Of a DNA stretch of 64,000 bases, positions 27,129-36,287 are shown one piece after another (the first letter of the stretch is position 1; every line of letters begins with the position of its first letter). Origin of the DNA: Clostridiales bacterium (GTDB lineage: Bacteria > Bacillota > Clostridia > Christensenellales > Aristaeellaceae); assembly GCA_022787165.1 (NCBI GenBank), contig JALFVL010000002.1:1-64000 (forward strand). Direction: 5' to 3'. Position numbers and translations under genes: made by a program. The notes under the pieces were generated by a model. The model was not told where the DNA came from and searched no databases. It saw only the letters and a list, made by a program, of their open reading frames with translations.

Positions 27129-27578
27129 TCACTTGTTCATGGCTTCGTACAAATCCGGCAGCACCTGTGCCAGATGTGCGCGCTCGATGGTGTTGTGCAT
27201 CAGGACGTTTCTGAGGTAGGTCTCGTCGACGGGGGTCTCCTCGTCGCGGATGATCTTGCCGTCCTTCGCCCAGTAGCCCATCCACTCGCAGTTCATGCTC
27301 TCGCGGCCGCCGAGCGGGCAGGGCCGGCTGAAGCGCAGCACGAGGTGATGACCGGGGCCGTCAAACTCCTCCCAGCAGGCCTCGACGCGGCAGTCCGCCG
27401 CCTCCAGCTCCGCCTTCTTTTCCGGGGAGAGGCTGTACTCGAGCAGGTCGATGTTGTGAGAGACCGCCGCGACGCCCTTGCTCGGGTCGCCGGTCGCGCC
27501 GATATCCAGCGTCTCCATTGACCAGACGCCGTCCTTGTCGTTCTCGCCGTTGACGAAGCGATGATCCCAGTGATCCAC
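27129..27578 (-). pseudogene. C-terminal part of a DAPG-hydrolase (PhlG)-like protein, 5' truncated
   Basis: About 149 codons with good coding character but no ATG; the first possible start is GTG at 27578 without a ribosome binding site. In frame upstream lie 14 more codons (including KRYKIWNPV) to a TAA. The ending ERAHLAQVLPDLYEAM and the HWDHRF and CEWMGYWAKDGK stretches resemble, from memory, the C-terminal half of 2,4-diacetylphloroglucinol hydrolase-like proteins (about 280-300 residues). A perfect inverted repeat (27602-27621) sits where the missing 5' half would begin. It is divergent from a LysR gene, which may once have controlled it. It could also be a shortened working gene. Confidence 0.4.
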
Positions 27579-27601
27579 CGGATTCCAGATCTTGTACCTC
27601 T

Positions 27602-27621
27602 TCCCGCCGCCCGGCGGGAAG
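27602..27621. repeat. Perfect inverted repeat at the truncation point
   Basis: TTCCCGCCG-CC-CGGCGGGAA, at the 5' edge of the truncated gene and within the divergent intergenic region. Confidence 0.6.
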
Positions 27622-27694
27622 GGTTATTTCCACCCCCCGAAGGGCTGCTCCCGCAAAGAAGAGATTCATCTCCCAAAAGGAAAGGAGAGATACG

Positions 27695-28585
27695 GTGGAT
27701 ATCGAATCCCTGGCCGAGTTTTGCTCCCTCGTGGAAACGCACAGCTTTCAGGAGACTGCCGCGCGCATGAACATCTCGCAGTCCGCCCTGACCAAACACA
27801 TTCACAAGATGGAGGAAGAGCTCAATATCACGCTCTTTGACCGCTCGCAGCGAAGCATCCGCATCAACGAATACAGCCAGCGCTTCTACCCGCACGCCAA
27901 GCAGATTCTGCAAATTTACAGCGAGGCGACCGCATTCCTGCACGAGCTCAACGATCAGGAGCGCATCTCCGTCACCGTCGCCTACAACCCGATCGTCGGG
28001 CAGTATGGGCTGGTCGACACGCTCCTGGGCTTTTCCGCCAAGCATCCCGAGTACAACCTCAAGCCCGTCGAGAGCTATCATTCGCTCGACCTGCTCAAGG
28101 AAAAGCGCTGCGACTTCGCCTTCGTCGGCGAGGGCGAGTCCGAGGGCTCCGATTTCAGCCGCATGATCTACAAGACCGACCACCTCGCCGTCGTCGTGCC
28201 GGAGAATCATCCCCTGGCCAGCCAGGATACCGTGACCCTGGACGCGCTGCGCCAGGAGCACTTCATCCTCCACTCCAGCCACACCGATCTGCCTCACGAC
28301 GAGACGAAGAAATTCCTGAGCCTGTGCGAGTCGCAGCAGTTCGTGCCGGACGTCGTGGGCGAATCCCAGTTCAGCTCGACCATGCTCCGCTACGTCCGCA
28401 TGGGCCGGGGCATCGCCGTGCTCAACCGCATGCACATCCCGCACGACGTCTCCAACGTGCGCATCCTTGACATCTACCCCAAGGTGCGCTCCTACATCTA
28501 CCTGCTCTACCGCCGCAGGATCGCTTCGCACTGCGCCGCCGACTTCCTGCACTACATCATCGACCAGTGCAGCGCGGAGGGCTGA
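27695..28585 (+). CDS. LysR-family transcriptional regulator
   Basis: A 296-residue regulator. The N-terminal winged helix-turn-helix (about 1-60: FCSLVETHSFQETAARMNIS, then QSALTKHIHKMEEELNITLF) is followed by a periplasmic-binding-like effector domain. The start is GTG at 27695 with AGGAGA six bases upstream. It is divergent from the truncated PhlG-like gene, the usual arrangement for a LysR regulator and its target. A strong hairpin follows. Confidence 0.92.
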   Translation: MDIESLAEFCSLVETHSFQETAARMNISQSALTKHIHKMEEELNITLFDRSQRSIRINEYSQRFYPHAKQILQIYSEATAFLHELNDQERISVTVAYNPIVGQYGLVDTLLGFSAKHPEYNLKPVESYHSLDLLKEKRCDFAFVGEGESEGSDFSRMIYKTDHLAVVVPENHPLASQDTVTLDALRQEHFILHSSHTDLPHDETKKFLSLCESQQFVPDVVGESQFSSTMLRYVRMGRGIAVLNRMHIPHDVSNVRILDIYPKVRSYIYLLYRRRIASHCAADFLHYIIDQCSAEG

Positions 28586-28668
28586 TCCCTTTTCCCGGGG
28601 AAGGACAGGCCTTCTGCGCAAAGCGAAGGGGCGCCTCCTCCGATTCCATTTCGGAAATACATAAAATC

Positions 28669-28697
28669 GCCGGAACCGCCTGCGCGGTTCCGGCTTT
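28669..28697 (+). terminator. Terminator after the LysR gene
   Basis: Perfect 11-base arms GCCGGAACCGC / GCGGTTCCGGC, 4-base loop, short T-run. Confidence 0.75.
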
Positions 28698-28725
28698 GCG
28701 TATGCGTTTTGGCGCGTCAGCCCCT

Positions 28726-28872
28726 TGCCATCAGTCGGCGAGCAGCTCCGCCGGGGTCGCGGAATAGATGACCTCCACGGCCTTGTTGCCGTCCGGATCG
28801 AAGTCCGGGCCGCTGACGAGATACCAGTACTCGCCATCGAAGAACGGAATGCAGCCCGCCTCCCAGCCCGAC
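28726..28872 (-). pseudogene. Gene remnant (C-terminal fragment)
   Basis: An open stretch of about 48 codons ending FDPDGNKAVEVIYSATPAELLAD before a stop, with coding-like composition and GCIPFFDGEYWYLV. No ATG is available and a TGA lies just upstream (possible TTG start at about 28872 has no ribosome binding site). I cannot name the family. A TATAAT and two inverted repeats lie upstream (about 28930-28970), so it may still be transcribed. Confidence 0.35.
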
Positions 28873-29017
28873 GCCAAAGCAGAATGCGGCTGGTGTCAGC
28901 ATACGCAAAATCCATTCGCAAATCAATTCGAATTGACAAGACGTCTGTTTCCAAAATGGAAATTATACGCAGAATCGTCCGCCGCTTTTCAGCGCATTTT
29001 CCATCCCTCTGCCACGC

Positions 29018-29060
29018 AAAAGGCCGGAGTCCCGTCCCTTTGGACAGGCTCCGGCCTTTT
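29018..29060 (-). terminator. Terminator of the pentose operon
   Basis: AAAGGCCGGAG / CTCCGGCCTTT arms with an inner GTCC/GGAC stem; A-rich and T-rich flanks make it usable in both directions. It follows the stop at 29075. Confidence 0.8.
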
Positions 29061-29074
29061 GCGCGGCTCGCCCT

Positions 29075-29455
29075 TCAGGCGTCCCGCACGACAGCGTTGA
29101 GGATATTCGGGTTTTCGCAGAGCGCGTCGACGATCTCGGCGCAGCTCGTGCAGCGGGGCACGCAGAGCGTATAGACGTTTATATACCGGCTGCCGTCCGG
29201 ATGGTTTTCCGCGCGGAAATGGACGTCGAGCACCTTGATCTTCCGGCTGGCGAAGTATTCGCTCAGAAAGGCCAGCGTCTGCGCCCGGTGAACGAACTGC
29301 ACCTCCAGCCGCTTGCGGGCCGTGACATGTGCGGCGCGCCGCGCCAGCGCGAAGCCAAGCGTCGCAAGAAGGCCGATCACAAGGGCGGCGGGGATACGGG
29401 GGCTCAGCGTGCCTGCGCACAGGCCTTCGCCAAGGCCGGTAAGCATCGGGGTCAC
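29075..29455 (-). CDS. Small membrane protein with MgtC C-terminal-like domain
   Basis: A 126-residue protein with one membrane segment (about residues 18-40) and a soluble domain ending VYTLCVPRCTSCAEIVDALC, then ENPNILNAVV, resembling the C-terminal regulatory domain of MgtC/SapB proteins. The start is taken as GTG at 29455, eight bases after GGAGG; ATG at 29446 is an alternative. It lies at the end of the pentose operon, 118 bases after the phosphodiesterase gene, and may be independent of it. Function unknown. Confidence 0.65.
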   Translation of the reverse strand: MTPMLTGLGEGLCAGTLSPRIPAALVIGLLATLGFALARRAAHVTARKRLEVQFVHRAQTLAFLSEYFASRKIKVLDVHFRAENHPDGSRYINVYTLCVPRCTSCAEIVDALCENPNILNAVVRDA

Positions 29456-29573
29456 AGGACGTTCCTCCTCTCTGACAGCAGATGGACAAAAGACGAAGGG
29501 TATGGCAAAGGCTGCCGCATGCGCCATCAGGGCTGCGGCAGCCTTTCGCGCGGAGGATGGGGCACTCTCCGTT

Positions 29574-30866
29574 TTACCGGAGGATCTCGGTGATCGCCCG
29601 GCCCGTCGCCTGGGGCATCTCAAAGTGCAGCAGGGCGGCGAAGGTCGGCGCCTCGTCGATAATGCGCCGGCGCTCGAAGACGACGCCCTCGCGCACGTCC
29701 GGGCCGGCCATGATGAACACCGGCTGCGGGCCCTTGTGCGGCAGATGGCCGTGGGAGGCCACGGAGAATTTGTAGTCGGAGTTGTCCGGCGTGACGACCT
29801 TCGCGCCGGTGACGGCGTTGCCGAAGGAGGTCCTTTCGCGGCCCTCGAGCACATACTCGAAGTCGCCGGTGAGCTGATGCTCCCGCGCGCATTCCGCCTT
29901 CGTGAAGACGCTCTCCACGCCGGAGCTCAGGTCGTTGCGCAGGCCGTAGAGCACCTTTTCCAGCCGGGCGCGCGTCTCGCTGTCCCCGGGGTCCTTCATG
30001 ACGACCTGGCAGGAGAGCGAGGTCGAATTGCAGTAGGCCTTCCAGGAGGCGATCTTCCCGTTTTCATCCAGCTCGATGAGCCCCGCCTCGACCAGGTAGA
30101 CGTTCGGGTTGAGCACGCGCTGCACGGGCAGATGGCCGTGGTCGCTGATGACGGCGAAGTTGGTCTCCTCATAGGTGCCCGCGTCCATCGTCGCCTCCAT
30201 GAGCCTGCCCAGCCAGTCGTCGTTGGCGACGATCGCCTGCTCGATCATCGGGCCCTGGATGCCGTTGGCATGGCGCGTGTGATCCAGATGCGCGAGATGG
30301 ATGAACATGACGTCCGGCCGGTGCTTGCGCAGAATGTCGCACGCGCAGCCGACCATCACATGATCCATGAAGGGCTGCTTGGTGCGGCGCAGCTTGTGCA
30401 GGTGGCGCTCGATGATCTCCCAGGTGGCGGCGTCCTTCGAGGCGGCCGTCTCAAAGATCGGATGCGGATCGTCGCCCATCGCGCGCGGCCAGATCTCCGG
30501 CACGAGGTAATCGACGCTCGGGCAGGCGCCCATGCAGGGCCAACCAACCGAGGCGGTCGTCAGTCCGGCGCGCTTGGCGGCATCCAGGCAGGTCTCCACC
30601 TTGAGGTCGCGATGGTACCAGTACCAATCCGGCGTGGGGTTGCCCACGTCCAGCTTCTCGTTGTGGAAGATGCCGTGGCGGTCGGGCGTCGTGCCGGTGA
30701 TGATCGAGGCATGCGCGGGATAGGTGAAGGAAGGATACACGCTGCGCATCCCCGCGCCGCTGTAGGAGGCCTTCGCGAACAGCTTTTTAAAGTTGGGCAG
30801 CGTTTTCAAAAATTCCATGTCCTCATCAAAGAGGGAATCGATGGAAAGTACGACAAGCTTGGACAT
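29574..30866 (-). CDS. Alkaline phosphatase superfamily nucleotide pyrophosphatase/phosphodiesterase
   Basis: A 430-residue enzyme of the NPP type. Metal ligand Asp in VVLSIDSLFDEDM, the nucleophile Thr in YPSFTYPAHASIITGTTPDR (20 residues) with HGIFHN next, FIHLAHLDHTRH, VISDHGH, and a late SHGHLPHKGPQPVFI are all recognisable. There is no signal peptide. NPP enzymes split phosphodiester or pyrophosphate bonds in nucleotides and sugar-phosphate esters. It sits in an operon with DeoC, a pentose kinase and a mutarotase, so it may free a (deoxy)ribose-containing compound from phosphate. The substrate is not known. Confidence 0.88.
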   Translation of the reverse strand: MSKLVVLSIDSLFDEDMEFLKTLPNFKKLFAKASYSGAGMRSVYPSFTYPAHASIITGTTPDRHGIFHNEKLDVGNPTPDWYWYHRDLKVETCLDAAKRAGLTTASVGWPCMGACPSVDYLVPEIWPRAMGDDPHPIFETAASKDAATWEIIERHLHKLRRTKQPFMDHVMVGCACDILRKHRPDVMFIHLAHLDHTRHANGIQGPMIEQAIVANDDWLGRLMEATMDAGTYEETNFAVISDHGHLPVQRVLNPNVYLVEAGLIELDENGKIASWKAYCNSTSLSCQVVMKDPGDSETRARLEKVLYGLRNDLSSGVESVFTKAECAREHQLTGDFEYVLEGRERTSFGNAVTGAKVVTPDNSDYKFSVASHGHLPHKGPQPVFIMAGPDVREGVVFERRRIIDEAPTFAALLHFEMPQATGRAITEILR

Positions 30867-30908
30867 TTTCTCTGCTTCCTTTTCTGTTTCCTTGTATGCC
30901 GGAGATGC

Positions 30909-31352
30909 TCACAGCGTTCCCTTTTGCAGGATGGCGCAGCCGTAGAGGGCATCCTCCCCGGTCGCGAGCACGGCGTAGGCGTGCTCCGCCTCCTTGTAGA
31001 AGTCAAAGCGCCCGATCATGCCCACGCAGGCGTCGCCGCGCTCGTCGTGGCGGCGGACGATCTCCTTGTAGCTGTCCCAGATGGGCGTGGGGACGTCCTT
31101 GTCGCATTCCTGCTTGTCCATGATCAGCACGGGATGCTCGACAGAGCGGTCCAGCGGGAAGAAGGTCAAAATGGCGTCCAGCAGCTCCGTGGCGCTGACG
31201 CCGTCCGCGCGCACGAGCATGCTGTGGCGGGCGGAGGAGGCCGACGGATAGAACGCGTCGGCAAGGATGAGCGTATCGCCATGGCCCATCTCGGCGAGCA
31301 CCTTGAGCAGCTCCGGCGAGAGGCACTTGGGAATTCCTCGAAGCATTGGCAT
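30909..31352 (-). CDS. FucU/RbsD-family sugar mutarotase
   Basis: A 147-residue protein. LAEMGHGDTLILADAFYP carries the conserved His-Gly-Asp of the RbsD/FucU fold, which interconverts anomers or pyranose and furanose forms. The length and GRFDFYKEAEHAYAVLATGE favour the FucU branch. The surrounding DeoC and ribokinase-family genes suggest the sugar is ribose or deoxyribose. A weak GGAGAT site precedes the start. It lies 18 bases after deoC. Confidence 0.88.
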   Translation of the reverse strand: MPMLRGIPKCLSPELLKVLAEMGHGDTLILADAFYPSASSARHSMLVRADGVSATELLDAILTFFPLDRSVEHPVLIMDKQECDKDVPTPIWDSYKEIVRRHDERGDACVGMIGRFDFYKEAEHAYAVLATGEDALYGCAILQKGTL

Positions 31353-31370
31353 GATCTCCTTTTTCTTGAA

Positions 31371-32042
31371 TCAGTAGGTTCCCTCCGCGATCTGCTCCTG
31401 AAGGGCGAGCTTGATGATGCGGCTGGTGCCCAGGCGGTCCGCGCCCAGCGCGATGAAGCGCTCCGCGTCCTCAAAGGAGGCGATGCCGCCGGCAGCCTTG
31501 ATTTTGACGTTCGGCCCGACGTGCGCCTTGAACAGCTCCACGTCGTGGAACGTCGCGCCGCCCTTGGAAAAGCCCGTGGAGGTCTTGATGAAGTCCGCGC
31601 CGGACTTTGTGACGATGTCGCACATCGTGATCTTTTCCTCGTCCGTCAGGTCGCAGACCTCGATGATGACCTTGAGCACGAGGTCGCCGACGGTCTGCTT
31701 GAGCAGGCGGATCTCGTCGAGCACATACTGCGTGTTGCCGGCCTTGAGCATGCCCAGGTTGATGACCATGTCGATCTCGCGGGCGCCGTTCTCGATCGCC
31801 TCGCGCGCCTCAAAGGCCTTGCAGGCGGGCGTCGTGTTGCCGTTGGGGAAGCCGACGACGGTGCAGATCGTCATCCGCCCGGCGACGTACGCATGCGCCT
31901 GCCTGACGTAGCAGGAGGGAATGCACACCGAGGCCGCGCCAAAGGCGATGGCCTGGTCGCACAGGACGCGGATCTGCTCCCACGTCGACACGGGATAGAG
32001 CAGCGTGTGATCCACGCGGCTGAAAATCTCTTTGCGGTCCAT
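31371..32042 (-). CDS. deoC: Deoxyribose-phosphate aldolase
   Basis: A 223-residue class I aldolase that splits 2-deoxyribose 5-phosphate to glyceraldehyde 3-phosphate and acetaldehyde. The Schiff-base lysine is in ADFIKTSTGF (Lys153), with KAAGGI (Lys182) and Asp91 in EIDMVINLG completing the active site. AAGGAGAA lies before the start. It is in the pentose operon with the kinase expected to make its substrate. Confidence 0.96.
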   Translation of the reverse strand: MDRKEIFSRVDHTLLYPVSTWEQIRVLCDQAIAFGAASVCIPSCYVRQAHAYVAGRMTICTVVGFPNGNTTPACKAFEAREAIENGAREIDMVINLGMLKAGNTQYVLDEIRLLKQTVGDLVLKVIIEVCDLTDEEKITMCDIVTKSGADFIKTSTGFSKGGATFHDVELFKAHVGPNVKIKAAGGIASFEDAERFIALGADRLGTSRIIKLALQEQIAEGTY

Positions 32043-32065
32043 TGCTGTTCTCCTTGAAATCAGAC

Positions 32066-32093
32066 AAGGGGCGGGCGTATTTGCCCGCCCCTC
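32066..32093 (-). terminator. Hairpin between the binding-protein gene and deoC
   Basis: AGGGGCGGGC arms around a 6-base loop with no U-tract. It mirrors the hairpin at 2260-2287: a stem directly after a binding-protein gene that probably raises its mRNA level relative to downstream genes. Confidence 0.6.
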
Positions 32094-32105
32094 GCAAGGG
32101 ATTGC

Positions 32106-33362
32106 TTACTTGGTGCCCAGCAGGGTGGCCACCAGATCATGCATGCTCTGGGTTGCCATCTCGGGCGTGTAGGCGGCATCCTCCACGCACTTCTGCATCT
32201 CGGGCGTGATGATGGTCGCGCCAATCTCGGCCCACTGCGGGATGACGGGCTGGTTGCCGGCGTATTCCATCTGCTGAAGTGCGGTGGTGCCGGCCGGGAT
32301 CTCGGCGAGGTACTGCTGATAGACCTCGCTGTTGGCGGCAGACTCGCTGGTGGGGACGTAGCCGGTGGTCACGGCCCACTGGCCCGCGACGTCGGCCGAG
32401 GTGAGGTACTTGAGGAACTCGGCAACGCCGGCTTCCTTGTCTTCATGGCCGGCCAGGACGCAGACATTCGCGCCGCCGGTCACAACGCCGTAGCCCGGGT
32501 TGCCCGGCAGGAACGCCGTGCCGACCTCGAAGTCACACATGTCGCGCAGGCGGCCCAGGTCGCCGGTGGAGGAGATGATCATCGTGGTGATGCCGGCAGC
32601 CAGGTCGGAGCGGGCAGCCTCATAGCCGTTGTACTCCGAGCCCGGAGGGGCCTTCATGGAGCCGTCCTCGAGCATCTCGCGCATCCAGTGCAGGGACGCG
32701 GCGCCCGCCTCGTTGTTGACGGTCAGCTCGGTCTTCTCGGCATTCATCAGCTCGCCGCCGGACTGGCGCACGAAGCAGCAGAAGAACCACTGGTCGATCG
32801 GGACCTCGAAGCCCCAGCGCTCGCCCGGAATGGAGACCTTCTTGGCGACCTCGTGGAGCTCGTCCCAAGTCGTCGGCGCGCTCAGGCCCATCTCGTCAAA
32901 GAGGGTCTTGTTGTAGTAGAACATCGGGGTGGAGCGGTTGAACGGCAGCGCGTAGAGGCCCTCGCCCCAGTCGCAGTCAACCATGAAGCCCTCATAGAAG
33001 TATTCCTTCGCGTCAAGGCCGACGTTGGCGAGCATGTCGCTCAGCTCGGCGAAGGAGCCGTAGTCGCTGAACAGCGGGGTGCGGCTGCACTCCATCTGCA
33101 CGATGTCCGGCTCGGAGCCGTCCAGCAGGGCGGCCTGGAGCTTGGCGGCGATATCGTAGTAGTTGCCCTGGTATTCGGCGACGACCTTCCACTGATCCTG
33201 GGACGCGTTGAAGTCCTCGCAGATCTTCTGGATCGCGTCGTTGTAGCTGCCGGAGAGCGCCGTCCAGAACACGAGCTCGGTCGGCTCGGCACAGGCAGCG
33301 GTCAGCATGCCGATGCTGAGCACCATCGCCAGCGCAAGACACAGGGAGACGATTTTCTTCAT
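32106..33362 (-). CDS. ABC transporter extracellular sugar-binding protein
   Basis: A 418-residue family 1 binding protein. The signal peptide ends in LTAACAEPTE, which can be read as a loose lipobox (TAAC) or as cleavage after ACA. ELVFWTALSGSYNDAIQKI starts the mature fold. Unlike most such operons it is downstream of the ATPase and permeases, immediately before deoC. Its ligand is probably a pentose or nucleoside-related compound. Confidence 0.93.
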   Translation of the reverse strand: MKKIVSLCLALAMVLSIGMLTAACAEPTELVFWTALSGSYNDAIQKICEDFNASQDQWKVVAEYQGNYYDIAAKLQAALLDGSEPDIVQMECSRTPLFSDYGSFAELSDMLANVGLDAKEYFYEGFMVDCDWGEGLYALPFNRSTPMFYYNKTLFDEMGLSAPTTWDELHEVAKKVSIPGERWGFEVPIDQWFFCCFVRQSGGELMNAEKTELTVNNEAGAASLHWMREMLEDGSMKAPPGSEYNGYEAARSDLAAGITTMIISSTGDLGRLRDMCDFEVGTAFLPGNPGYGVVTGGANVCVLAGHEDKEAGVAEFLKYLTSADVAGQWAVTTGYVPTSESAANSEVYQQYLAEIPAGTTALQQMEYAGNQPVIPQWAEIGATIITPEMQKCVEDAAYTPEMATQSMHDLVATLLGTK

Positions 33363-33413
33363 GTGGGTTTTCCTCCTTTTTTTGTATGATGAAGGTCACA
33401 GGACCCTCAATCC

Positions 33414-34259
33414 TTATTTGATGCCGCTGTAGACAAAGGCCTTGCGGATCTGCTTGTTGGCAAACAGATACGCGATGAGGATCGGGCAGGTCAGGAACAG
33501 GTTGCCCGCCATCAGCGTGTGCCACGGGATCGAGGCATCCACGCTCTTGAGCATGGCGACGCCGACGGACAGCGGGCGGAAGGTGTTCTTGGTCGTCATG
33601 ATCAGCGGCCAGAAGTAGCTGTTCCACAGGGAGATGAAGCTGAGCAGGCCAATGGTGAACAGCGCGGTTCGGGCCATCGGGATCATGATGGAGAAGATGA
33701 TCTTCGGCTCGGAGGCGCTGTCCATGCGCGCGGACTCGATGATCTCCTCCGGGATCTGCATGAAATACTGCCGCAGCAGGAAGATGCCGAACGCGTTGGC
33801 GACAAAGGGCAGAATCTGCGGCCAGTAGCTTTGCAGCGCCTTCGCCTTGGAGAAGATCAGATAGACCGGCACGAACGTGACCTGCTGGGGAATCATGAAG
33901 CCCAGCAGCACGATGCCAAAGAGCAGCGAGCGGCCCGGGAACCTGACCCGCGCAAACGCGTAGGCGGCAGGGATGATCACGATGTATTGCAGAATCAGCA
34001 CGGAGATGCTGACCACCAGCGAGTTCTTCATGAAGTGGTGCACATCGAGCTCCGCCAGGCACGACGTCAGGCCCTCAAGCGACCAGGTCGTGGGCAGAAG
34101 CGTGGGCGGATAGGTGATCGTCTCTCTGTAGGGCTTGAAGGCCGTGAAGACCATCCACAGGAACGGATAGGCGACGATGAAGATCACCAGCAGCTTGAAG
34201 ACGGCGCTGATGACGCCGCGGACGCAGCGGAGCATCCGCGCGGTATTCGGGTTTTCCAT
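33414..34259 (-). CDS. ABC sugar transporter permease (MalG type, CUT1)
   Basis: A 281-residue permease with about six membrane segments. YPFLWMVFTAFKP near the N-terminus and the EAA-type loop (ESARMDSASEPKIIFSIMIP, 20 residues) match the MalG branch. It follows its partner by 12 bases. GGAGG lies before the ATG. Confidence 0.93.
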   Translation of the reverse strand: MENPNTARMLRCVRGVISAVFKLLVIFIVAYPFLWMVFTAFKPYRETITYPPTLLPTTWSLEGLTSCLAELDVHHFMKNSLVVSISVLILQYIVIIPAAYAFARVRFPGRSLLFGIVLLGFMIPQQVTFVPVYLIFSKAKALQSYWPQILPFVANAFGIFLLRQYFMQIPEEIIESARMDSASEPKIIFSIMIPMARTALFTIGLLSFISLWNSYFWPLIMTTKNTFRPLSVGVAMLKSVDASIPWHTLMAGNLFLTCPILIAYLFANKQIRKAFVYSGIK

Positions 34260-34271
34260 GGCGCTCCCTCC

Positions 34272-35204
34272 TTACTGATAATGAACCTTCTTGCCCAGGA
34301 AGGCGAAGTAGATGATGGTGAGGATCAGCACGAACGCCAGCAGCACGACGCCCTCGGCGCTGGCCTGCCCCAGCTTGAGGTATTTGAAGGCATCCGAGTA
34401 GATCTGGAAGACCAGCGTGTTGGTCGAGTTGGCCGGGCCGCCGAGGGTCATCAGGTTGACGGGCTCGAAGACCTGGAAGCTGTTGATCGTGCAGACGATG
34501 GTCGAGAAGAAGAGCGTCGGGGAGATCATCGGCAGCGTGATCTGGAAGAAGACGCGCCAGCCGGGCGTATCGTCGATCGAGGCGGCCTCGTAGATGTCCT
34601 TGGGCACGCCCTGCAGGGCGGCGACCGTCAGCAGCGTGTAGTAGCCCGTGCCCTTCCAGACCATCATGAGCACGAGGGCGAACATCGCGGTCTTGCTGCT
34701 GGCCAGGAACGGGCAGGTCGGCAGCCCGACGGACTTGAGCAGGTAGTTGATCGCGCCGATCTGCGGATCGAGCAGCCACAGAAAGATCGTCGTGACCGAG
34801 ACGAGGGAGATGATGTGCGGCGTGAAGATGGCCGCGAGGGTCAGGCTGTTGAGGCGCTGCTGCACCTTGCCGTTGAGCCAGACCGCTGCCAGCGTCGAGA
34901 GGATGATCGTGATGATCACGACGCCGACGGAGTAGAAGACGGTGTTGCCGACCGTCTGGCCGAAGTCGGGGTTGGAGAGCAGGTTGCGGAAGTTCTGCAG
35001 GCCGACGAAGTTGCGCGTCTTGCTCAGCAGGCTGCCGTCATAGAGGCTCGAATGGATCTGCCAGAAGATCGGATAGATCGTGAAGATGCACAGCAGCACA
35101 ATGGCGGGCGCGATGAGCACATAGCCCTTGAGCCATCCCAGCAGCGTGTGCAGGCGCGTGCTCCACTTCCCGGGAGCCGCCGCCGGAGCGGGTTGCCTGG
35201 TCAT
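34272..35204 (-). CDS. ABC sugar transporter permease (MalF type, CUT1)
   Basis: A 310-residue permease. The membrane segments start near residue 28 (GYVLIAPAIVLLCIFTIYPI) and the loop YEAASIDDTPGWRVFFQITL contacts the ATPase. It is 15 bases downstream of the ATPase gene, which energises it. Confidence 0.93.
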   Translation of the reverse strand: MTRQPAPAAAPGKWSTRLHTLLGWLKGYVLIAPAIVLLCIFTIYPIFWQIHSSLYDGSLLSKTRNFVGLQNFRNLLSNPDFGQTVGNTVFYSVGVVIITIILSTLAAVWLNGKVQQRLNSLTLAAIFTPHIISLVSVTTIFLWLLDPQIGAINYLLKSVGLPTCPFLASSKTAMFALVLMMVWKGTGYYTLLTVAALQGVPKDIYEAASIDDTPGWRVFFQITLPMISPTLFFSTIVCTINSFQVFEPVNLMTLGGPANSTNTLVFQIYSDAFKYLKLGQASAEGVVLLAFVLILTIIYFAFLGKKVHYQ

Positions 35205-35219
35205 GCGATTCCCTCCTTA

Positions 35220-36242
35220 TCAGACGCGCGGGAGGCGGGCGAGGATCGCCTCGCTCATGCCGGTGCGCTTGCCCTCGCGGTCAAACGCGAAGAGATGCTC
35301 CGGCCTCACGAAGAGCCTGCATGCGCCGGGCTCCTGATCGTCCTCGGACTTGACCATGATCTTGCCCTCCGCCGTGGCGACCGAATAGTTGTATTCCGCG
35401 CCGAGCTGCTCCTTGGTGACGATGGTGCCGTTGAGCACGAGCGCCGCGCTGCCGTCGCCGGCAAAGGCAACCTTCTCCGGTCTGAAGCCGATGGAGATTC
35501 CCGGCACGAGGGAATCGACGATGTTCATGGGCGGCGTGCCAATGAACTGCGCGGCGAAGGTGTTCTCCGGGTTATGGTACATGTCCTTGGGGGAGGACTG
35601 CTGCATGATGATGCCCTTGTTCATCAGCACGATCACGTCGCCCATCGACATGGCCTCCGTCTGGTCGTGCGTGACATAGATGAAGGTCGTCTTGAGGCGC
35701 TTGTGCAGCTCGATGAGCTCCACGCGCATGGAGGCGCGCAGCTTCGCGTCCAGGTTGGACAGCGGCTCATCCATCAGGAAGACCTTCGGCTCCTTGACCA
35801 TCGCGCGGGCGAGGGCGACGCGCTGGCGCTGGCCGCCGGAGAGGTTGGCGGGCTTCCTGTCCAGATAGGGCGTCAGGCCGACGATCTCGCAGACGTCGTC
35901 GATCAGATTGTCGCGCTTCGCCTTGGGCACCTTCTTGTTGATCAGGCCGAACTCGATGTTGCGGCGCACGGTCATGGTCGGGTAGAGCGCGTAGTTCTGA
36001 AAGACCATCGCCAGGTCGCGCTTGCCGGGCGCCATGTTCGCCACGTCGACGCCATCGATGAGAATCTGGCCGCCGGTCGGCTTTTCCAGGCCCGCAATCA
36101 TGCGCAGCGTGGTCGATTTTCCGCAGCCGGACGGGCCGACCAGCACGGTAAAGGAGCCGTCGACGATGTCCAGATTCAGATTGGGGATGACGTTTTCCTT
36201 TCCGTAATCCTTGCGAAGGTTGATCAAGCGAATGGCACCCAT
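35220..36242 (-). CDS. Sugar ABC transporter ATP-binding protein (UgpC/MsmK type)
   Basis: A 340-residue ATPase. Walker A GPSGCGKST, signature LSGGQRQRVALARAM, Walker B KVFLMDEPLSNLDA and YVTHDQTEA are present, followed by a C-terminal TOBE/OB regulatory domain. Located between the kinase gene and the two permeases. MsmK-type ATPases often serve several importers, so this one could also drive the ATPase-less transporter at 450-3570; that is inference. Confidence 0.95.
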   Translation of the reverse strand: MGAIRLINLRKDYGKENVIPNLNLDIVDGSFTVLVGPSGCGKSTTLRMIAGLEKPTGGQILIDGVDVANMAPGKRDLAMVFQNYALYPTMTVRRNIEFGLINKKVPKAKRDNLIDDVCEIVGLTPYLDRKPANLSGGQRQRVALARAMVKEPKVFLMDEPLSNLDAKLRASMRVELIELHKRLKTTFIYVTHDQTEAMSMGDVIVLMNKGIIMQQSSPKDMYHNPENTFAAQFIGTPPMNIVDSLVPGISIGFRPEKVAFAGDGSAALVLNGTIVTKEQLGAEYNYSVATAEGKIMVKSEDDQEPGACRLFVRPEHLFAFDREGKRTGMSEAILARLPRV

Positions 36243-36287
36243 GATTTCTTTCCTCCTCCGTTGTCGGGTGATATGCAGGCAGGCGCA

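Noticed and set aside
28930..28970. Inverted repeats CAATTCGAATTG and TTTCCA-AAA-TGGAAA as possible insertion-sequence ends
   Set aside because: They are only 12-15 bases, close together, and no transposase or target duplication is present; more likely operator sites of the remnant gene.
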